Assembly: GCF_002277895.1 (NCBI RefSeq)
Contig: NZ_CP022998.1
Span: forward strand, 973,501-1,037,500
Direction of reading: 5' to 3'
Length of the DNA stretch: 64,000 bases
From: Rhizobium sp. 11515TR
GTDB lineage: Bacteria > Pseudomonadota > Alphaproteobacteria > Rhizobiales > Rhizobiaceae
The notes under the pieces are model-generated. The model did not search any database. It saw nothing but the letters and a program-made list of their open reading frames with translations, and was not told the DNA's origin. Position 1 is the first letter of the stretch. The number at the start of each line of letters is the position of its first letter. This document shows, piece after piece, positions 1 through 9,559 of the stretch. Both the position numbers and the translations under genes were made by a program.

Positions 1-3000
1 GCTGGCGCGTCGTATTGGTGACGGTCAGCGGATGGCCCATAAGCGCATTGCCCGACATCTGCGCCATGTAGGTGCCGCTATGGGCAGCACCGTTGACGTC
101 GAGCGTCAGGCCGTCATCGCCATTCTGCAGGGAGCGGGCGGCGAGCAGCATCCAGGTCTGTTCCTGGGTGCTGGTATATTTCCGGCTCTGCCAATCCTTG
201 GCGACGACGCTGGCAAGCTCCGGAATGATCGGCGGCACAGGGCGGCTTTCGGCGGCGAGCGCCAGCACGGCAGCGCCATCGCGCAGCGACGAGCCGTAAT
301 CCGAACGGACGAAGCTGACCTTGGTGACCGCCGCCTTCTGCGACATCTGCAGCGAGTCCACAAAGATGTTGCGCGAGCGCTGAGCATCGCCATAGAGCGC
401 GAGAGCCGCGGCCAGATGCGCTTTGGAGAGCGGCGTCGGGAAGTCGTTCAGCATGGTGTCGGCATAGTAGCGCAGATCGCTGATCGAGGCCTTCTTGTTG
501 CGCGCCAGCACATAAAGCGCATAGGCGATCTCGTTGCCGTTGTCCTTGACGTTGGTATTGGCGCTCAGCGCATTTTGGAGGTTTTCAAGCCCCTGCACCA
601 TCGCCTGGTCCGGCACGTTGTACTTCTGCTCGCGGGCGCGGGTCAGGAAGTCCATGACATAGGCGTCGAGCCAGAGATCGCCCGAGCCCGGGCTCCAGAG
701 ACCGAAGCTGCCGGTCGAGGACTGGTAGGATAGTTCGCGATAGATCGAGTCCTGCACGCGCTTCTGGATCTCGGCGTCATCGGCAAGGCCATTCTTGATC
801 GCCATGTCGCTGAAGTAGAGCAGGGGCATGGCGCTGCTCGCCGTCTGTTCTGCGCAGCCATAGGGATAGTGGCTGAGGCTCATCAAGAGCGCCGGCACAT
901 CGAAGGCGCTGGAGCGGCTGACATTGACGCTGACCGAGGCGCCGGGCAGCACACTGTCGGCGAGAAGATCGGCATTGACGGTCAGGCTCTTGCCGGGTGC
1001 CAGCGCGATGACGCGCCGTTCGGTGACCGGCAGCTGCGACGGGCGAACCGGGATATCGACCGATTGATCGAGCGACATGCCCGACGCATTCGAGAGCCTG
1101 ATCGAAACCGTGCCGTCGCCCGGCTGTCCCCCGGTCAGCGGCAGCGTGATAGCGTATTTGTCGCCGGTCTGAAGGTTGATCTTCTGTTGTGTGGCGCTTG
1201 CATCCACCGTTACGGCGTTATTGCCGGTCACGGCGAGCGTGTACTCGCCGGCGGGCGCGTCCGTGTTGGCGACGTCGAGACGCAGGTTTGCCTTGTCTCC
1301 GGGCGCCAGGAACTTCGGCAGGCTGGCGGTGACGACGACAGGATCGCGGATGATGACGTCCTGCGTCGCATGACCGACGCCGGCCTTCGACCAGGCAACC
1401 GCCATCAGCCGCGCCGTGCCGTTGAACTGCGGAATGTCGAAGCTGACATTGGCCTTGCCATTGGCATCGAGCTTTATGGGACCGGAGAAGAAGGCGATCA
1501 GCTTTTCCTTTGGCGGGCTTGCTTGTAAAGCCGCCTGTCCGCCGTCGCCGCCGGTGCGCAGCTTGCCGGTCGTGCCGAGCGAGCCATCGATGAGGCGACC
1601 GTAGATATCGCGGATTTCGAGACCGAGCTGGCGCTGGCCATAATACCAGTCATCCGGTGCCGGCGGCTGGTAGCGTGTGAGATTGAGAATGCCGACATCG
1701 ACGGCGGCAATCGTGACGTAGGCGTCCTCATTGGCGCCAGCGCCGGCGACCTGTAGGCCGATATTAAGCGGCTGCCGCGGAAGCGTCTTCTGCGGCGCGT
1801 CGATCTTGATCTGCAGCTTGCGCTCGCCGGGGTCGACCGGTGCCCATTTGATGCCGATGGCGCGCATCGGCATGCGGCTTTCCTGGGCATCGCCGGGCCG
1901 GAACAGCGTGGCCGTCAAGTATGTACCAGCACCCCAATCGGCCGTGACGGGAACGTCGACTTCGCCGCCCGTCGCGCCGATATCGGCATTGGTGACCGAG
2001 ATCAGCGTTTCCGAGCCTGCCGTCACCATCAGCTGGCCGGCATAGCGCGAGGTCACCTTCAGCTTGGCGGTATCGCCAACATGGTAACTTTCCTTGTCGA
2101 GCGCGATCTCCAGCGCGTCAGGCGTTTCCGTCGAGGTGGAAGCGACATACCAGCCAGCATTGAACTCGACGCTCGATTCCGGGCCGTTCGCATCGGCGGT
2201 GGAGACTTCGAGCCGGTAGCGGCCCCAGGTCACGGGCATGGAAATCGCCGCGCCGTCCGTCGTGGCGTTGACCGTGCCGACTGCCACCTGCTTGGTGGAC
2301 ATGATCGGTTCGAACTTCCAGCTGCTGCCGTCGCGATACCATTGATAATTGCGCTCGATGCTCAGCAGCTTCCAGGTCAGGCCCTGCATGGCCTGCTTCT
2401 GGCCATTGTCGTCGACAACGATGACATGGAAGTTGCCGACGGAATTTTCACCGAGATCGCCGTCGAATTCCGGCTTGATGCCGATGCGCGGGCCATCCGC
2501 CTTGACGGGCAGCGTCAGTGAACGCTCGACGGCGCGGCCGCCGGCTTCCTGCATGCGCACCGTGATGTTGGCGTTCAGGAGCTGCGTGGTCGAAGGCGTA
2601 TCGTTGATCGTGACGTTGAACGTGGTCTTGCCGTTTTCATCCAGCGCCTGCAGGTCTTCGAGCGACACCTGCGTGCTTTCCGCCGTGCTGTCGCCGCTGC
2701 CGCTGTCGTCATCGTCATTGTTTGCGCCTGCCTTGCCGGCGCCTTCGTCGGCGAGGCCGAACTGATAGCCCTTGTAGGCGTCGCTCTCGCGCGTCGGCTT
2801 CAGCGTCACTTCGCCTTCCAGATTGAGGCCAGCTGCCGGCGCGCCATAGAGGTAGCGTCCGTCAACGTTGATCGGCGTCGGCTTGCCGACTTCGATCTCC
2901 TTGGCGTCGCTCTTCATGTCGAATTCGATGCGATCCGGCACGAAATCGTCGACGAGGAAGGTCTGTGAGCCGATGGAGGAACCCTTCGGGTCGGTGTAGA

Positions 3001-5020
3001 TGTTCATCGTCCAGGTGCCGCGCATGGAAGTCTGCTGCAGCGGCAGGTCGACGTTATAGCCGCCGAGCTTGCCGCCATCAGTGACGATGCGACGATCCTC
3101 GACGCCATCCGGGCGCAGGAAGACGAAGGTGAGCGGCAGGTTTTCGACCGCCGTCGAGCTGACGTCGCGGGCAAGTGCGGAGGCATGCACCGTCTCGCCG
3201 GCGCGGTAGATCCCGCGCTCGGTCCAGGTGAGCAGATCGATCGCGCCCGGTGCGGTTCTGCCTGCCACGCCGCGGTCGGAAAGATCGAAGCCGGCGCGCG
3301 TCATGTCGAGGAAGACATAATCCTGATCGCCGTTCTCAGCGGTAATGACGGCCGGCGTCATGCCCGCCGTGCCGCGCATCAGGCCGGCGCTGAAGACGGC
3401 GCGGCCATTGTCGTCGGTCTTGGCGGTCCCGAGGATTTCATTGTTCTTGGCGAGCAGCTGCAGCTGGATGCCGGCAAGCGGCTTGGCGCTGCCGAGCGAC
3501 CGGGCAAAGACATTCAAGCCGTCGGTGCCGGCATAGGTGGTGACGCCGATGTCGGAGACGACAAACCATTGTGTCGCCTGCGGGTCCCATTCGTGGCCGC
3601 CGCTCTCCGGTGCAACAGCCGTCAGCACATAGACGCCGGGCTTGCGTTTCGGCAGTGCCTCATCCACTGGGAAGCTGGTTGCGACTTCCTTGTTGAGTTC
3701 CTGTTTGATCTCGATGGAGCCCTGCCAGACCAGCTCGCCATTGGTGTCCTGGATGGTCTGGGCGCTGTAGCTGTCCACCTGCGTCAGGAACTGCGAATTG
3801 TTCAGAAGCTGGGCAATATTGCGATCGCCGATACGGTAGAGCTTGAGATTGGCCGTGGTGGCGTTGACCGAAACGATCGGGATGCCGCGGCGCGCGGTCG
3901 AAGGCAGGACGAAATTGTCGCCCGTGAAGCGCAGCGAAGCCGTGCGATCCTTGACGTAGATATCGACATTGACTTGCGAGGCGAGGTTTTCATCCACGGA
4001 GGAGGGCAGGCCGGCGCGCAGCGAAATGCGGTAGTGCTGGCCGAATTCCAGACCTTCGACGCAGATCTGGTTGTCTTTGGCGTCGACCCCCTTCGGCGCG
4101 GCGCCGTTGAGGGTGACGAAGGGCGTGTAGTCGACACCGCTCTTCACCAGCTTTTCGGAGAATTGTACGCAGGCGCGGGGCGATGCATTGTCGTTGTCGA
4201 GCGTATTGCCCGTAACGCGGAAGCCCTGGCGGGCCAGAAGATCGTTATAGGCGGCCTGGACGGCAGCGGAGCTGACGAGATTGAGGCTCGCCTTGTAGGC
4301 GCTGAGCGCCGGACGATAGTTCTGCGCATTCTTCAGCGCTTCGGCGAGAACGGCCAGCGCATCGGCGCGGCTGCTCGTCGTGCGGGTCAGCTGATAGCCG
4401 TTGAGCGCGGCATAGGCGGCCCGCGTGGCGACAGACGCGTCGTTCGTGATCGTATTGGCGGCACGCGCCATCTCGATCCACAGATCGCCATTGTCGGGAT
4501 TGATGGAAAGCGCGCCCTGGAAGGCGTTCAAAGCGTCGTTGACATTGCCCGAGGTCAGCTCGATGCGGCCGAGCGCAATCAGGCTTTCGACGCCCTGACC
4601 CTTGAGCTCGTTGCCGAGCGTCAGCGTGTTCTTTGCATCGCGCGCGCTCTGGACGAAATTGTCGGAAAGGAAGGAAAGGGCAGGCGCAGCGCCGATATCC
4701 GGCTCGCTGGTGGCCGCGGTCTCAACGATCTTGCCGGCGATCGCGCCGGGAAAACTGTTGAGCTGGTTGAAATCCGACTTCATGAAGCACCACTTCACCT
4801 TGGGATTGTAGGTGAAGGCCTTGCAGGACTTGTCGCCGATGCAGGAGGCGGAGCACTGATCCAGCGTCACATTCTGCTCTGTACGCAGATCGAAGCCGAA
4901 GTAGTCGCCATCCTTCGTGGTGACCACCTGGCGCTTGACGTCAGCGGCGACCGAAGGGTTCAGAGATGCAAAAGTGGCGAGAAGAAAAGCAGAGAAGCCG
5001 ATAAACGCGCGCCTAGACAT
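1..5020 (-). CDS. Bacterial alpha-2-macroglobulin family protein with N-terminal PAN domain (3' end outside window)
   Basis: Continuous minus-strand frame of about 1673 codons from the ATG at 5018-5020 to the window edge, so the C-terminus is missing. Residues 1-25 form a Sec signal peptide (MSRRAFIGFSAFLL..., cleavage near AA-D) with no lipobox. Residues about 35-83 carry Cys56, Cys60, Cys66 and Cys78 in a PAN/Apple-like domain, and a TPR-like helical stretch follows. MG-type beta domains fill the middle. The thioester motif CAEQ is at residues 1389-1392 (bases 845-856), followed by the alpha-helical thioester domain. In this family the thioester traps attacking proteases in the periplasm, often with a PBP1C partner; a pbpC gene would lie beyond base 1 if present. 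A 652-codon open frame on the opposite strand is an artefact of GC-rich coding. Confidence 0.93.
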   Translation of the reverse strand, partial: MSRRAFIGFSAFLLATFASLNPSVAADVKRQVVTTKDGDYFGFDLRTEQNVTLDQCSASCIGDKSCKAFTYNPKVKWCFMKSDFNQLNSFPGAIAGKIVETAATSEPDIGAAPALSFLSDNFVQSARDAKNTLTLGNELKGQGVESLIALGRIELTSGNVNDALNAFQGALSINPDNGDLWIEMARAANTITNDASVATRAAYAALNGYQLTRTTSSRADALAVLAEALKNAQNYRPALSAYKASLNLVSSAAVQAAYNDLLARQGFRVTGNTLDNDNASPRACVQFSEKLVKSGVDYTPFVTLNGAAPKGVDAKDNQICVEGLEFGQHYRISLRAGLPSSVDENLASQVNVDIYVKDRTASLRFTGDNFVLPSTARRGIPIVSVNATTANLKLYRIGDRNIAQLLNNSQFLTQVDSYSAQTIQDTNGELVWQGSIEIKQELNKEVATSFPVDEALPKRKPGVYVLTAVAPESGGHEWDPQATQWFVVSDIGVTTYAGTDGLNVFARSLGSAKPLAGIQLQLLAKNNEILGTAKTDDNGRAVFSAGLMRGTAGMTPAVITAENGDQDYVFLDMTRAGFDLSDRGVAGRTAPGAIDLLTWTERGIYRAGETVHASALARDVSSTAVENLPLTFVFLRPDGVEDRRIVTDGGKLGGYNVDLPLQQTSMRGTWTMNIYTDPKGSSIGSQTFLVDDFVPDRIEFDMKSDAKEIEVGKPTPINVDGRYLYGAPAAGLNLEGEVTLKPTRESDAYKGYQFGLADEGAGKAGANNDDDDSGSGDSTAESTQVSLEDLQALDENGKTTFNVTINDTPSTTQLLNANITVRMQEAGGRAVERSLTLPVKADGPRIGIKPEFDGDLGENSVGNFHVIVVDDNGQKQAMQGLTWKLLSIERNYQWYRDGSSWKFEPIMSTKQVAVGTVNATTDGAAISMPVTWGRYRLEVSTADANGPESSVEFNAGWYVASTSTETPDALEIALDKESYHVGDTAKLKVTSRYAGQLMVTAGSETLISVTNADIGATGGEVDVPVTADWGAGTYLTATLFRPGDAQESRMPMRAIGIKWAPVDPGERKLQIKIDAPQKTLPRQPLNIGLQVAGAGANEDAYVTIAAVDVGILNLTRYQPPAPDDWYYGQRQLGLEIRDIYGRLIDGSLGTTGKLRTGGDGGQAALQASPPKEKLIAFFSGPIKLDANGKANVSFDIPQFNGTARLMAVAWSKAGVGHATQDVIIRDPVVVTASLPKFLAPGDKANLRLDVANTDAPAGEYTLAVTGNNAVTVDASATQQKINLQTGDKYAITLPLTGGQPGDGTVSIRLSNASGMSLDQSVDIPVRPSQLPVTERRVIALAPGKSLTVNADLLADSVLPGASVSVNVSRSSAFDVPALLMSLSHYPYGCAEQTASSAMPLLYFSDMAIKNGLADDAEIQKRVQDSIYRELSYQSSTGSFGLWSPGSGDLWLDAYVMDFLTRAREQKYNVPDQAMVQGLENLQNALSANTNVKDNGNEIAYALYVLARNKKASISDLRYYADTMLNDFPTPLSKAHLAAALALYGDAQRSRNIFVDSLQMSQKAAVTKVSFVRSDYGSSLRDGAAVLALAAESRPVPPIIPELASVVAKDWQSRKYTSTQEQTWMLLAARSLQNGDDGLTLDVNGAAHSGTYMAQMSGNALMGHPLTVTNTTRQ

Positions 5021-5221
5021 AAGTCCTCCCCACGCTGCCCGTTTTTTGATGGCGGCAATCTTCAAATTTCGCACCCGTTTGTCAACCGAGCGTGGAGTTG
5101 TTGTCGACGTTTCACGTTTATGACGATTCGCCTAGGCTCTTGAAAGAGGCTGTAAATCAGGCGATTCGCATGTTCGACCAAGCGTCGGCAAGGCTTCATT
5201 TTTCTTTTCAATCCCAAAATT

Positions 5222-5244
5222 ACACCGGCCTTAATGGCCGGTGT
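5222..5244 (-). terminator. Hairpin terminator downstream of the aldo/keto reductase
   Basis: Perfect 9-bp stem ACACCGGCC / GGCCGGTGT with a 5-base loop, starting 32 bases past the stop codon of the gene at 5276-6271. Read on the minus strand it is followed by TAATTTTGGG, a short T-rich run. It also separates this gene from the start of the macroglobulin gene. The remaining bases between 5021 and 5275 show nothing further. Confidence 0.6.
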
Positions 5245-5275
5245 CTCTGTCTGGGCTGCAGAGGAAGCCCGTTTG

Positions 5276-6271
5276 TCAAATATTCGTCAGGGCCAACGCG
5301 GCATCCGTATACCGCTTTCCGACGACGATCTCGGGCTTGATGATATCGCCGAGCTCCTTCACTTCCTGTGCCGAAAGGACGATATCGGCAGCCGCGGCGT
5401 TCTGCTCGAGATGGTGCAGCTTGCGTGCGCCGGGGATCGGCACGATGTCGTCGCCCTGATGCAGCACCCATGCGAGCGCCAGTTGTGCCGCCGTGACGCC
5501 TTTTTCCTCGGCAAGTGATTGCAACCTGGCGACCAGAGCCGCGTTAGCATCGAAATTCTCGCTCTGGAAGCGCGGCAGCGAACGGCGGAAGTCGTCGTCG
5601 GCAAGATCCTCCGTCTTTTGGATGGCCCCGGTCAGGAAGCCGCGGCCGAGCGGGCTGTAAGGCACGAAGCCGATGCCAAGTTCACGGCAGGTGGCGAGCA
5701 CGTCTTCCTCCGGATCGCGGCTCCAAAGCGAATATTCGCTCTGCACGGCGGCGATCGGATGTACGGCATGGGCGCGGCGGATCGTGGCGGAGCCGGCTTC
5801 GGAAAGCCCGAGCGCCCGCACCTTGCCCTCCCGCACCAGCTCGGCCATGGCGCCGACCGTGTCTTCGATCGGCACATTCGGATCGACGCGATGCTGGTAG
5901 TAGAGGTCGATGACATCCGTGCCAAGTCGCTTAAGGGAAGCTTCGGCGACTTCCTTGACATGCTCGGGCCGGCTGTCGACGCCGATCATCGCCGCCGGGC
6001 CACTTTTCGTGAGATCGAGCTTGAAACCGAATTTGGTGGCGATGACAACGCGGTCACGCACGGACTTCAGCGTGCGGCCGAGCAGCTCCTCATTGGTGAA
6101 GGGGCCGTAGACCTCGGCGGTGTCGAAAAAGGTGACGCCGAGATCGACGGCGCGATGGAGCGTCTTGACGGATTCGGTCTCGTCGGTGGTGCCATAGGCA
6201 AAGCTCATGCCCATGCAGCCCAGTCCAACGGCGGAAACGGTGAGATCCTTACCTAGCCTGCGGGTTTTCAT
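5276..6271 (-). CDS. Aldo/keto reductase
   Basis: 331-residue NADPH-dependent oxidoreductase of the AKR (beta/alpha)8 fold. The catalytic tetrad is visible: Asp50 and Tyr55 in FFDTAEVYG, Lys80 in IATKFGF, and His127 in YYQHRVDP. The C-terminal part carries the cofactor-binding [14 protein letters not shown] segment. The start is supported by AAGGA eight bases before the ATG. The sequence resembles the YajO/YakC-type enzymes acting on small aldehydes and ketones; the substrate cannot be told from sequence. It is divergent from the LysR gene at 6403, the usual arrangement for a regulator and its target, so control by that LysR is inferred. Confidence 0.93.
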   Translation of the reverse strand: MKTRRLGKDLTVSAVGLGCMGMSFAYGTTDETESVKTLHRAVDLGVTFFDTAEVYGPFTNEELLGRTLKSVRDRVVIATKFGFKLDLTKSGPAAMIGVDSRPEHVKEVAEASLKRLGTDVIDLYYQHRVDPNVPIEDTVGAMAELVREGKVRALGLSEAGSATIRRAHAVHPIAAVQSEYSLWSRDPEEDVLATCRELGIGFVPYSPLGRGFLTGAIQKTEDLADDDFRRSLPRFQSENFDANAALVARLQSLAEEKGVTAAQLALAWVLHQGDDIVPIPGARKLHHLEQNAAAADIVLSAQEVKELGDIIKPEIVVGKRYTDAALALTNI

Positions 6272-6388
6272 GATGTATTCCTTCTTGAGACGTATGGGAG
6301 CGACAGGGGCTCGTGTCCGCTGCCTACGAGCTCAAGTTAGGGCTCCGGACAATGAATGAAAATCCATGCAAATCCTTACAGGTTGTTC

Positions 6389-6394
6389 TATAAT
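6389..6394 (+). promoter_or_regulatory. Consensus -10 box directly before the LysR start codon
   Basis: TATAAT ends eight bases before the ATG at 6403, and there is no Shine-Dalgarno sequence between them. A transcript starting at the normal distance would begin at or next to the ATG, so the mRNA may be leaderless. No good -35 hexamer is seen (ATGCAA at 17-base spacing), as expected for an activator-dependent or weak promoter. Confidence 0.45.
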
Positions 6395-6402
6395 TTAGAT
6401 CA

Positions 6403-7296
6403 ATGAACAGAACACAACTCTCTCAGCTTGCGGTTTTTGCCGCCGTCGCCGCCCATCGCAGCTTTCGCGCTGCCGGCAAGGAATTGTCGATCGCGCCTTC
6501 GGCAGTCAGCCACGCCGTGTCCAGCCTTGAGGAAAGCCTCGGCGTGCGGCTGCTTGCCCGCACCACGCGCAGCGTGCTCCCGACTGAGGAGGGGCAGGCG
6601 CTATTGCAAAGGCTGGGGCCGGCACTGGAGGAAATCGATATCGCGCTGGAGGACACGCTTGCGACGCGCGGCCGTCCCGCGGGGACGCTGCGCATCACCG
6701 CCCCTCGCTTCGCTTCCGATCTGCTGATGGCACCGCGTATCGGCGATTTCCTCAATACCTATCCCGATATCACGCTCGAAATCGCCAACGAGGACGGCTT
6801 CAGCAATATCGTCAAGGAAGGCTATGATGCCGGCATCCGGCTGGCGGAAAGCATCGAAGGCGACATGATCGCGGTGAAGATCTCGCCGGATATACGCACA
6901 GTCATTGCCGGGTCGCCTGCCTATTTCGAGAAGCATCCGAAACCACTGCATCCGCGCGATCTCGTCCATCACCGCTGCATCAAGCGGCGATTTACCGATG
7001 GCTCGATTTATCGCTGGGAGTTCGAGAAGGATGGGCGCGAGCTGGTCGTTGCCGTTGATGGTCCCCTGATCGTGATCGAGGATCGGCTCGGCGTTTTGGC
7101 TGCCCTCAATGGCGCCGGCCTTGCCTATCTCTTCGATATTCGCGTGCAGCAGGAACTGGCCGAAGGCAAGCTCATCCGCGTGCTCGAAGATTGGTGTCCG
7201 CCCTATCCGGGCTTCTGCATCTATTATCCGAGCCGCCGCCAGATGCGCCCGGCGCTCAGAGCCTTCATCGATTTCTTCAAATATACCGGGCCTTAA
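6403..7296 (+). CDS. LysR-family transcriptional regulator
   Basis: 297 residues. The N-terminal winged helix-turn-helix covers residues 4-63 (SFRAAGKELSIAPSAVSHAV then LLARTTRSVLPTEEG). The effector-binding type 2 periplasmic-like domain runs from about residue 90 (GTLRITAP) to the end. It belongs to the AaeR/DmlR-like branch of LysR proteins. It is transcribed away from the aldo/keto reductase at 5276-6271 with a 131-bp gap, so it is probably autoregulated and controls that gene; the inducer is unknown. A copy of the dispersed palindromic repeat begins immediately after its stop codon. Confidence 0.95.
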   Translation: MNRTQLSQLAVFAAVAAHRSFRAAGKELSIAPSAVSHAVSSLEESLGVRLLARTTRSVLPTEEGQALLQRLGPALEEIDIALEDTLATRGRPAGTLRITAPRFASDLLMAPRIGDFLNTYPDITLEIANEDGFSNIVKEGYDAGIRLAESIEGDMIAVKISPDIRTVIAGSPAYFEKHPKPLHPRDLVHHRCIKRRFTDGSIYRWEFEKDGRELVVAVDGPLIVIEDRLGVLAALNGAGLAYLFDIRVQQELAEGKLIRVLEDWCPPYPGFCIYYPSRRQMRPALRAFIDFFKYTGP

Positions 7297-7345
7297 AGCG
7301 ATTTCAGGAAAAGTGCGTAGCGATTTTTCGTCCGGAATCGCGCAA
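7297..7345. repeat. Dispersed palindromic repeat, copy A
   Basis: About 49 bases beginning at the LysR stop codon. It shares the family core AAAAGTGCG...AGCG.TTTTTCGTCCGGAAT and the terminal arms (GCGATTTC / GGAATCGC), with several differences from the other copies at 12449, 47815 and 55361. It could fold as a hairpin and act in 3'-end formation of the LysR transcript. Confidence 0.7.
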
Positions 7346-7440
7346 AGCAAGGGAACGAAGCGACTGCTGACAGAAATCGGGTGGCGGCAATGCCATAGCT
7401 CGTCTCGAGTGAATGATGATTTGAGAAGGGGAAAGCAGCG

Positions 7441-8058
7441 ATGAGAAAACCGGGATCGATGAAGGGGCTTGAGGATCTCGGCCGCGTCAGGCTGTCGAAG
7501 AACTTCTTCTTTCGTGATTTCCTGCATTCGGAAATATCAGATTTCTATCGTATTCCCAACATTCCCGAGGAGCCGGATCTCGCTGTCGAGGCCGGTCGCC
7601 GGCTCTGCGAGGAATTGCTCGAGCCGCTGGAGGCGACCTTTGGCCGGCTACATATCCGTTCCGGCTATCGCTCACCCGAGGTCAATGCCTTCGGCAACAG
7701 GAATGGGTTGAACTGCTCGACCAATCCTCATACCGCCGCGCATCACATCTGGGATATGCGCGATCTCGACGGCTGCATGGGCGCGGCCGTCTGCATCGTC
7801 GTGCCTTGGCTGATCGATCATCACAGCCATGAGGGCGATTGGCAGAGGCTCGCCTGGTGGATCCACGACCATCTACCCTATGCATCGCTCTGCTTCTTCC
7901 CGAAGCTCTGGGCCTTCAACATCCAGTGGCACGAGCGGCCCAAGCGGACCATTCAGAGCTTTGTCAGCCCGCGTGGCATGCTGACCAAACCGGGCATGGC
8001 CAACTGGGAGGGCGACCATTCCGCCCATTACGAAGGCTTTCCGAAGCTTAGAAGCTGA
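7441..8058 (+). CDS. Peptidase M15A-like protein of unknown substrate
   Basis: 205 residues with no signal peptide. The N-terminal FFFRDFLHSEISDFYRIPNI and the following EELLEPLEATFGRLHIRSGY match the layout of the D-Ala-D-Ala carboxypeptidase M15A fold (substrate helix, then the (I)RSGYRSPEVN strand). The metal site is atypical: instead of the usual H-x6-D it has PHTAAHHIWD (H-x7-D), and the C-terminal His lies in FNIQWHERP rather than WxHxS. The protein may therefore not be a peptidase. It is a single gene, and its end overlaps the end of the convergent GNAT gene by 11 bases. It resembles conserved hypothetical proteins annotated as peptidase M15 in rhizobia. Confidence 0.75.
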   Translation: MRKPGSMKGLEDLGRVRLSKNFFFRDFLHSEISDFYRIPNIPEEPDLAVEAGRRLCEELLEPLEATFGRLHIRSGYRSPEVNAFGNRNGLNCSTNPHTAAHHIWDMRDLDGCMGAAVCIVVPWLIDHHSHEGDWQRLAWWIHDHLPYASLCFFPKLWAFNIQWHERPKRTIQSFVSPRGMLTKPGMANWEGDHSAHYEGFPKLRS

Positions 8059-8491
8059 TGCGATAGCGAATATGCCCGTCGCTCTCGACATAAGTGTCGT
8101 AGAGCTTGCGGGCGGTCGTATTGCCTTCTTCCGTGTGCCAATAGAGCCGCGCCCAGCCGTTTTTCTTGCAGAGCGCGACGAGATCGTCGAGCAGCGCCCG
8201 GCCGACGCCGTGGCCTCTGGCACTTTCATCGACGAACAGGTCTTCCAGATAGCAGTCGGGCGCGCGCACCCATGTGCCCTCATGCGTGAGGCTGAGGGTA
8301 AAGCCCTTCACTTCGCCATCGACCTCGGCAACGCGCATGAAGATCGCCGACGCCGGATCGAAGACCCGGCGCCACGTCGCATCGGTGATGTCGGGCGCGA
8401 CGGTGACGCCGTAGAAGGCCAGATAGCCGTCCCACAGCGCGCGCCAGCGCGCTTCGTCGCCAGGTCTGGCGGCTCGGATCGTCACGGTCAT
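8048..8491 (-). CDS. GNAT-family N-acetyltransferase
   Basis: 147 residues from the ATG at 8491; a longer frame extends back into the upstream reductase but has no family similarity. The acetyl-CoA-binding motif A is EDLFVDESARGHGVGRAL, and motif B is LYWHTEEGNTTARKLYD. It is a single-domain enzyme that acetylates an unknown amine. The start lies 13 bases after the stop of the aldo/keto reductase at 8505-9455, so the two genes are likely co-transcribed. Confidence 0.9.
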   Translation of the reverse strand: MTVTIRAARPGDEARWRALWDGYLAFYGVTVAPDITDATWRRVFDPASAIFMRVAEVDGEVKGFTLSLTHEGTWVRAPDCYLEDLFVDESARGHGVGRALLDDLVALCKKNGWARLYWHTEEGNTTARKLYDTYVESDGHIRYRISF

Positions 8492-8504
8492 TGGGTTGTC
8501 TCTC

Positions 8505-9455
8505 TTATTCGCCGGCTTCATCGAGCAGGCGCATCGCGTCATCGGAAAGCGAAAGCTTTGCCGAATTGATGAGCGCCTCGAGCTGGCTGAGGCTAGTGGC
8601 GCTGGCGATCGGAGCGGTGACGCCGCGTTTGCGCAAGAGCCAGGCAAGCGCGATCTCGGCGGGCTTGGCGCCGGTTTCAGCCGCGACCTTGTCGAGCGCT
8701 GCGAGAATCCGCAGGCCCTTGTCGTCGAGATAGGCGGCAACCCGGTTCTCGCGTGCCCGTCCCTCCGTATCGGCCTTGGTGCGGTACTTTCCGGTCAGAA
8801 AGCCGGCCGCGAGGCTGAAATAGGTGATGACGCCGATCTCTTCCTTGACGCAGAGATCCGCCAGCGGTCCCTCGAAGCTGTCACGGGCGTAGAGATTATA
8901 TTCCGGCTGCAGCACGTCGTAGCGTGGCAGGCCGGCCTTGGCGGCAGCATCGAATGAAGCCTGGAGCTGCGTCGCATCGAGGTTCGAGCAGCCGACATGG
9001 CGGATCTTGCCCTGTTCCTTCAGCTTGGCATAGGCGGCAAGCGATTCCTCATGCGACGTCTCGGGATCCGGCCAGTGCGACAGATAAAGGTCGATGTGAT
9101 CGGTCTGCAGCCGCTTCAGAGAAGCCTCGGCCGCCTCGATGATATAGTCGGCCTTGAGGCCCTTCTTGCCCGGGCTCATCTCTGAGCCGACCTTGGTGAT
9201 GATGATCGCCTTGTCGCGCGAAACGCGGCCCTGCTTCAGCCACTTGCCGATGATCTCCTCGGAATCGCCGCCCCTGTTGCCGGGAACCCAGCGGGAATAG
9301 ACATCGGCCGTGTCGATCGTGTTGAAGCCGGCATCGAAGAAGGCGTCGAGCAGTGCGTAGGAGGTTTTCTCATCGGCCGTCCAGCCGAAGACATTGCCGC
9401 CGAAAACGATGGGGGCGACAAACAGATCGGTTCGTCCAAGCTTGCGCGTGTCCAT
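8505..9455 (-). CDS. Aldo/keto reductase
   Basis: 316 residues counted from the ATG at 9455, chosen because TGGAGA lies just upstream and MDTRKLGRTDL is the normal N-terminus; an in-frame ATG 18 bases earlier is less likely. The tetrad is Asp48 and Tyr53 (NTIDTADVYS), Lys88 (IITKVGS) and His127 (YLSHWPDP). The insert RWVPGNRGGDSEEIIGKWL is typical of the AKR11/YghZ-like group that reduces small aldehydes. It is the first gene of a two-gene unit with the GNAT acetyltransferase. Confidence 0.93.
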   Translation of the reverse strand: MDTRKLGRTDLFVAPIVFGGNVFGWTADEKTSYALLDAFFDAGFNTIDTADVYSRWVPGNRGGDSEEIIGKWLKQGRVSRDKAIIITKVGSEMSPGKKGLKADYIIEAAEASLKRLQTDHIDLYLSHWPDPETSHEESLAAYAKLKEQGKIRHVGCSNLDATQLQASFDAAAKAGLPRYDVLQPEYNLYARDSFEGPLADLCVKEEIGVITYFSLAAGFLTGKYRTKADTEGRARENRVAAYLDDKGLRILAALDKVAAETGAKPAEIALAWLLRKRGVTAPIASATSLSQLEALINSAKLSLSDDAMRLLDEAGE

Positions 9456-9559
9456 GCTATTTCTCCAGGTCATTTGAAAGGTAAACCGGCGAGCGGACGC
9501 CGGAGGAAGGGATAAGGCAGGCTACCGGCCTTTCGCGGCGAAGACCACACACAATTTCT

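Noticed and set aside
3185..5143. Long plus-strand open frame (652 codons) opposite the macroglobulin gene
   Set aside because: It is fully antisense to a well-supported gene, starts and ends without signals, and its protein is Gly/Arg/Asp-rich low-complexity sequence typical of a shadow frame in GC-rich DNA.
6601..7527. 308-codon minus-strand frame opposite LysR, containing AIPDEKSLRTFPEIAL
   Set aside because: It is a shadow frame; the peptide resembling the imelysin leader is simply the palindromic repeat read in the same frame, which helped to identify the repeat family.
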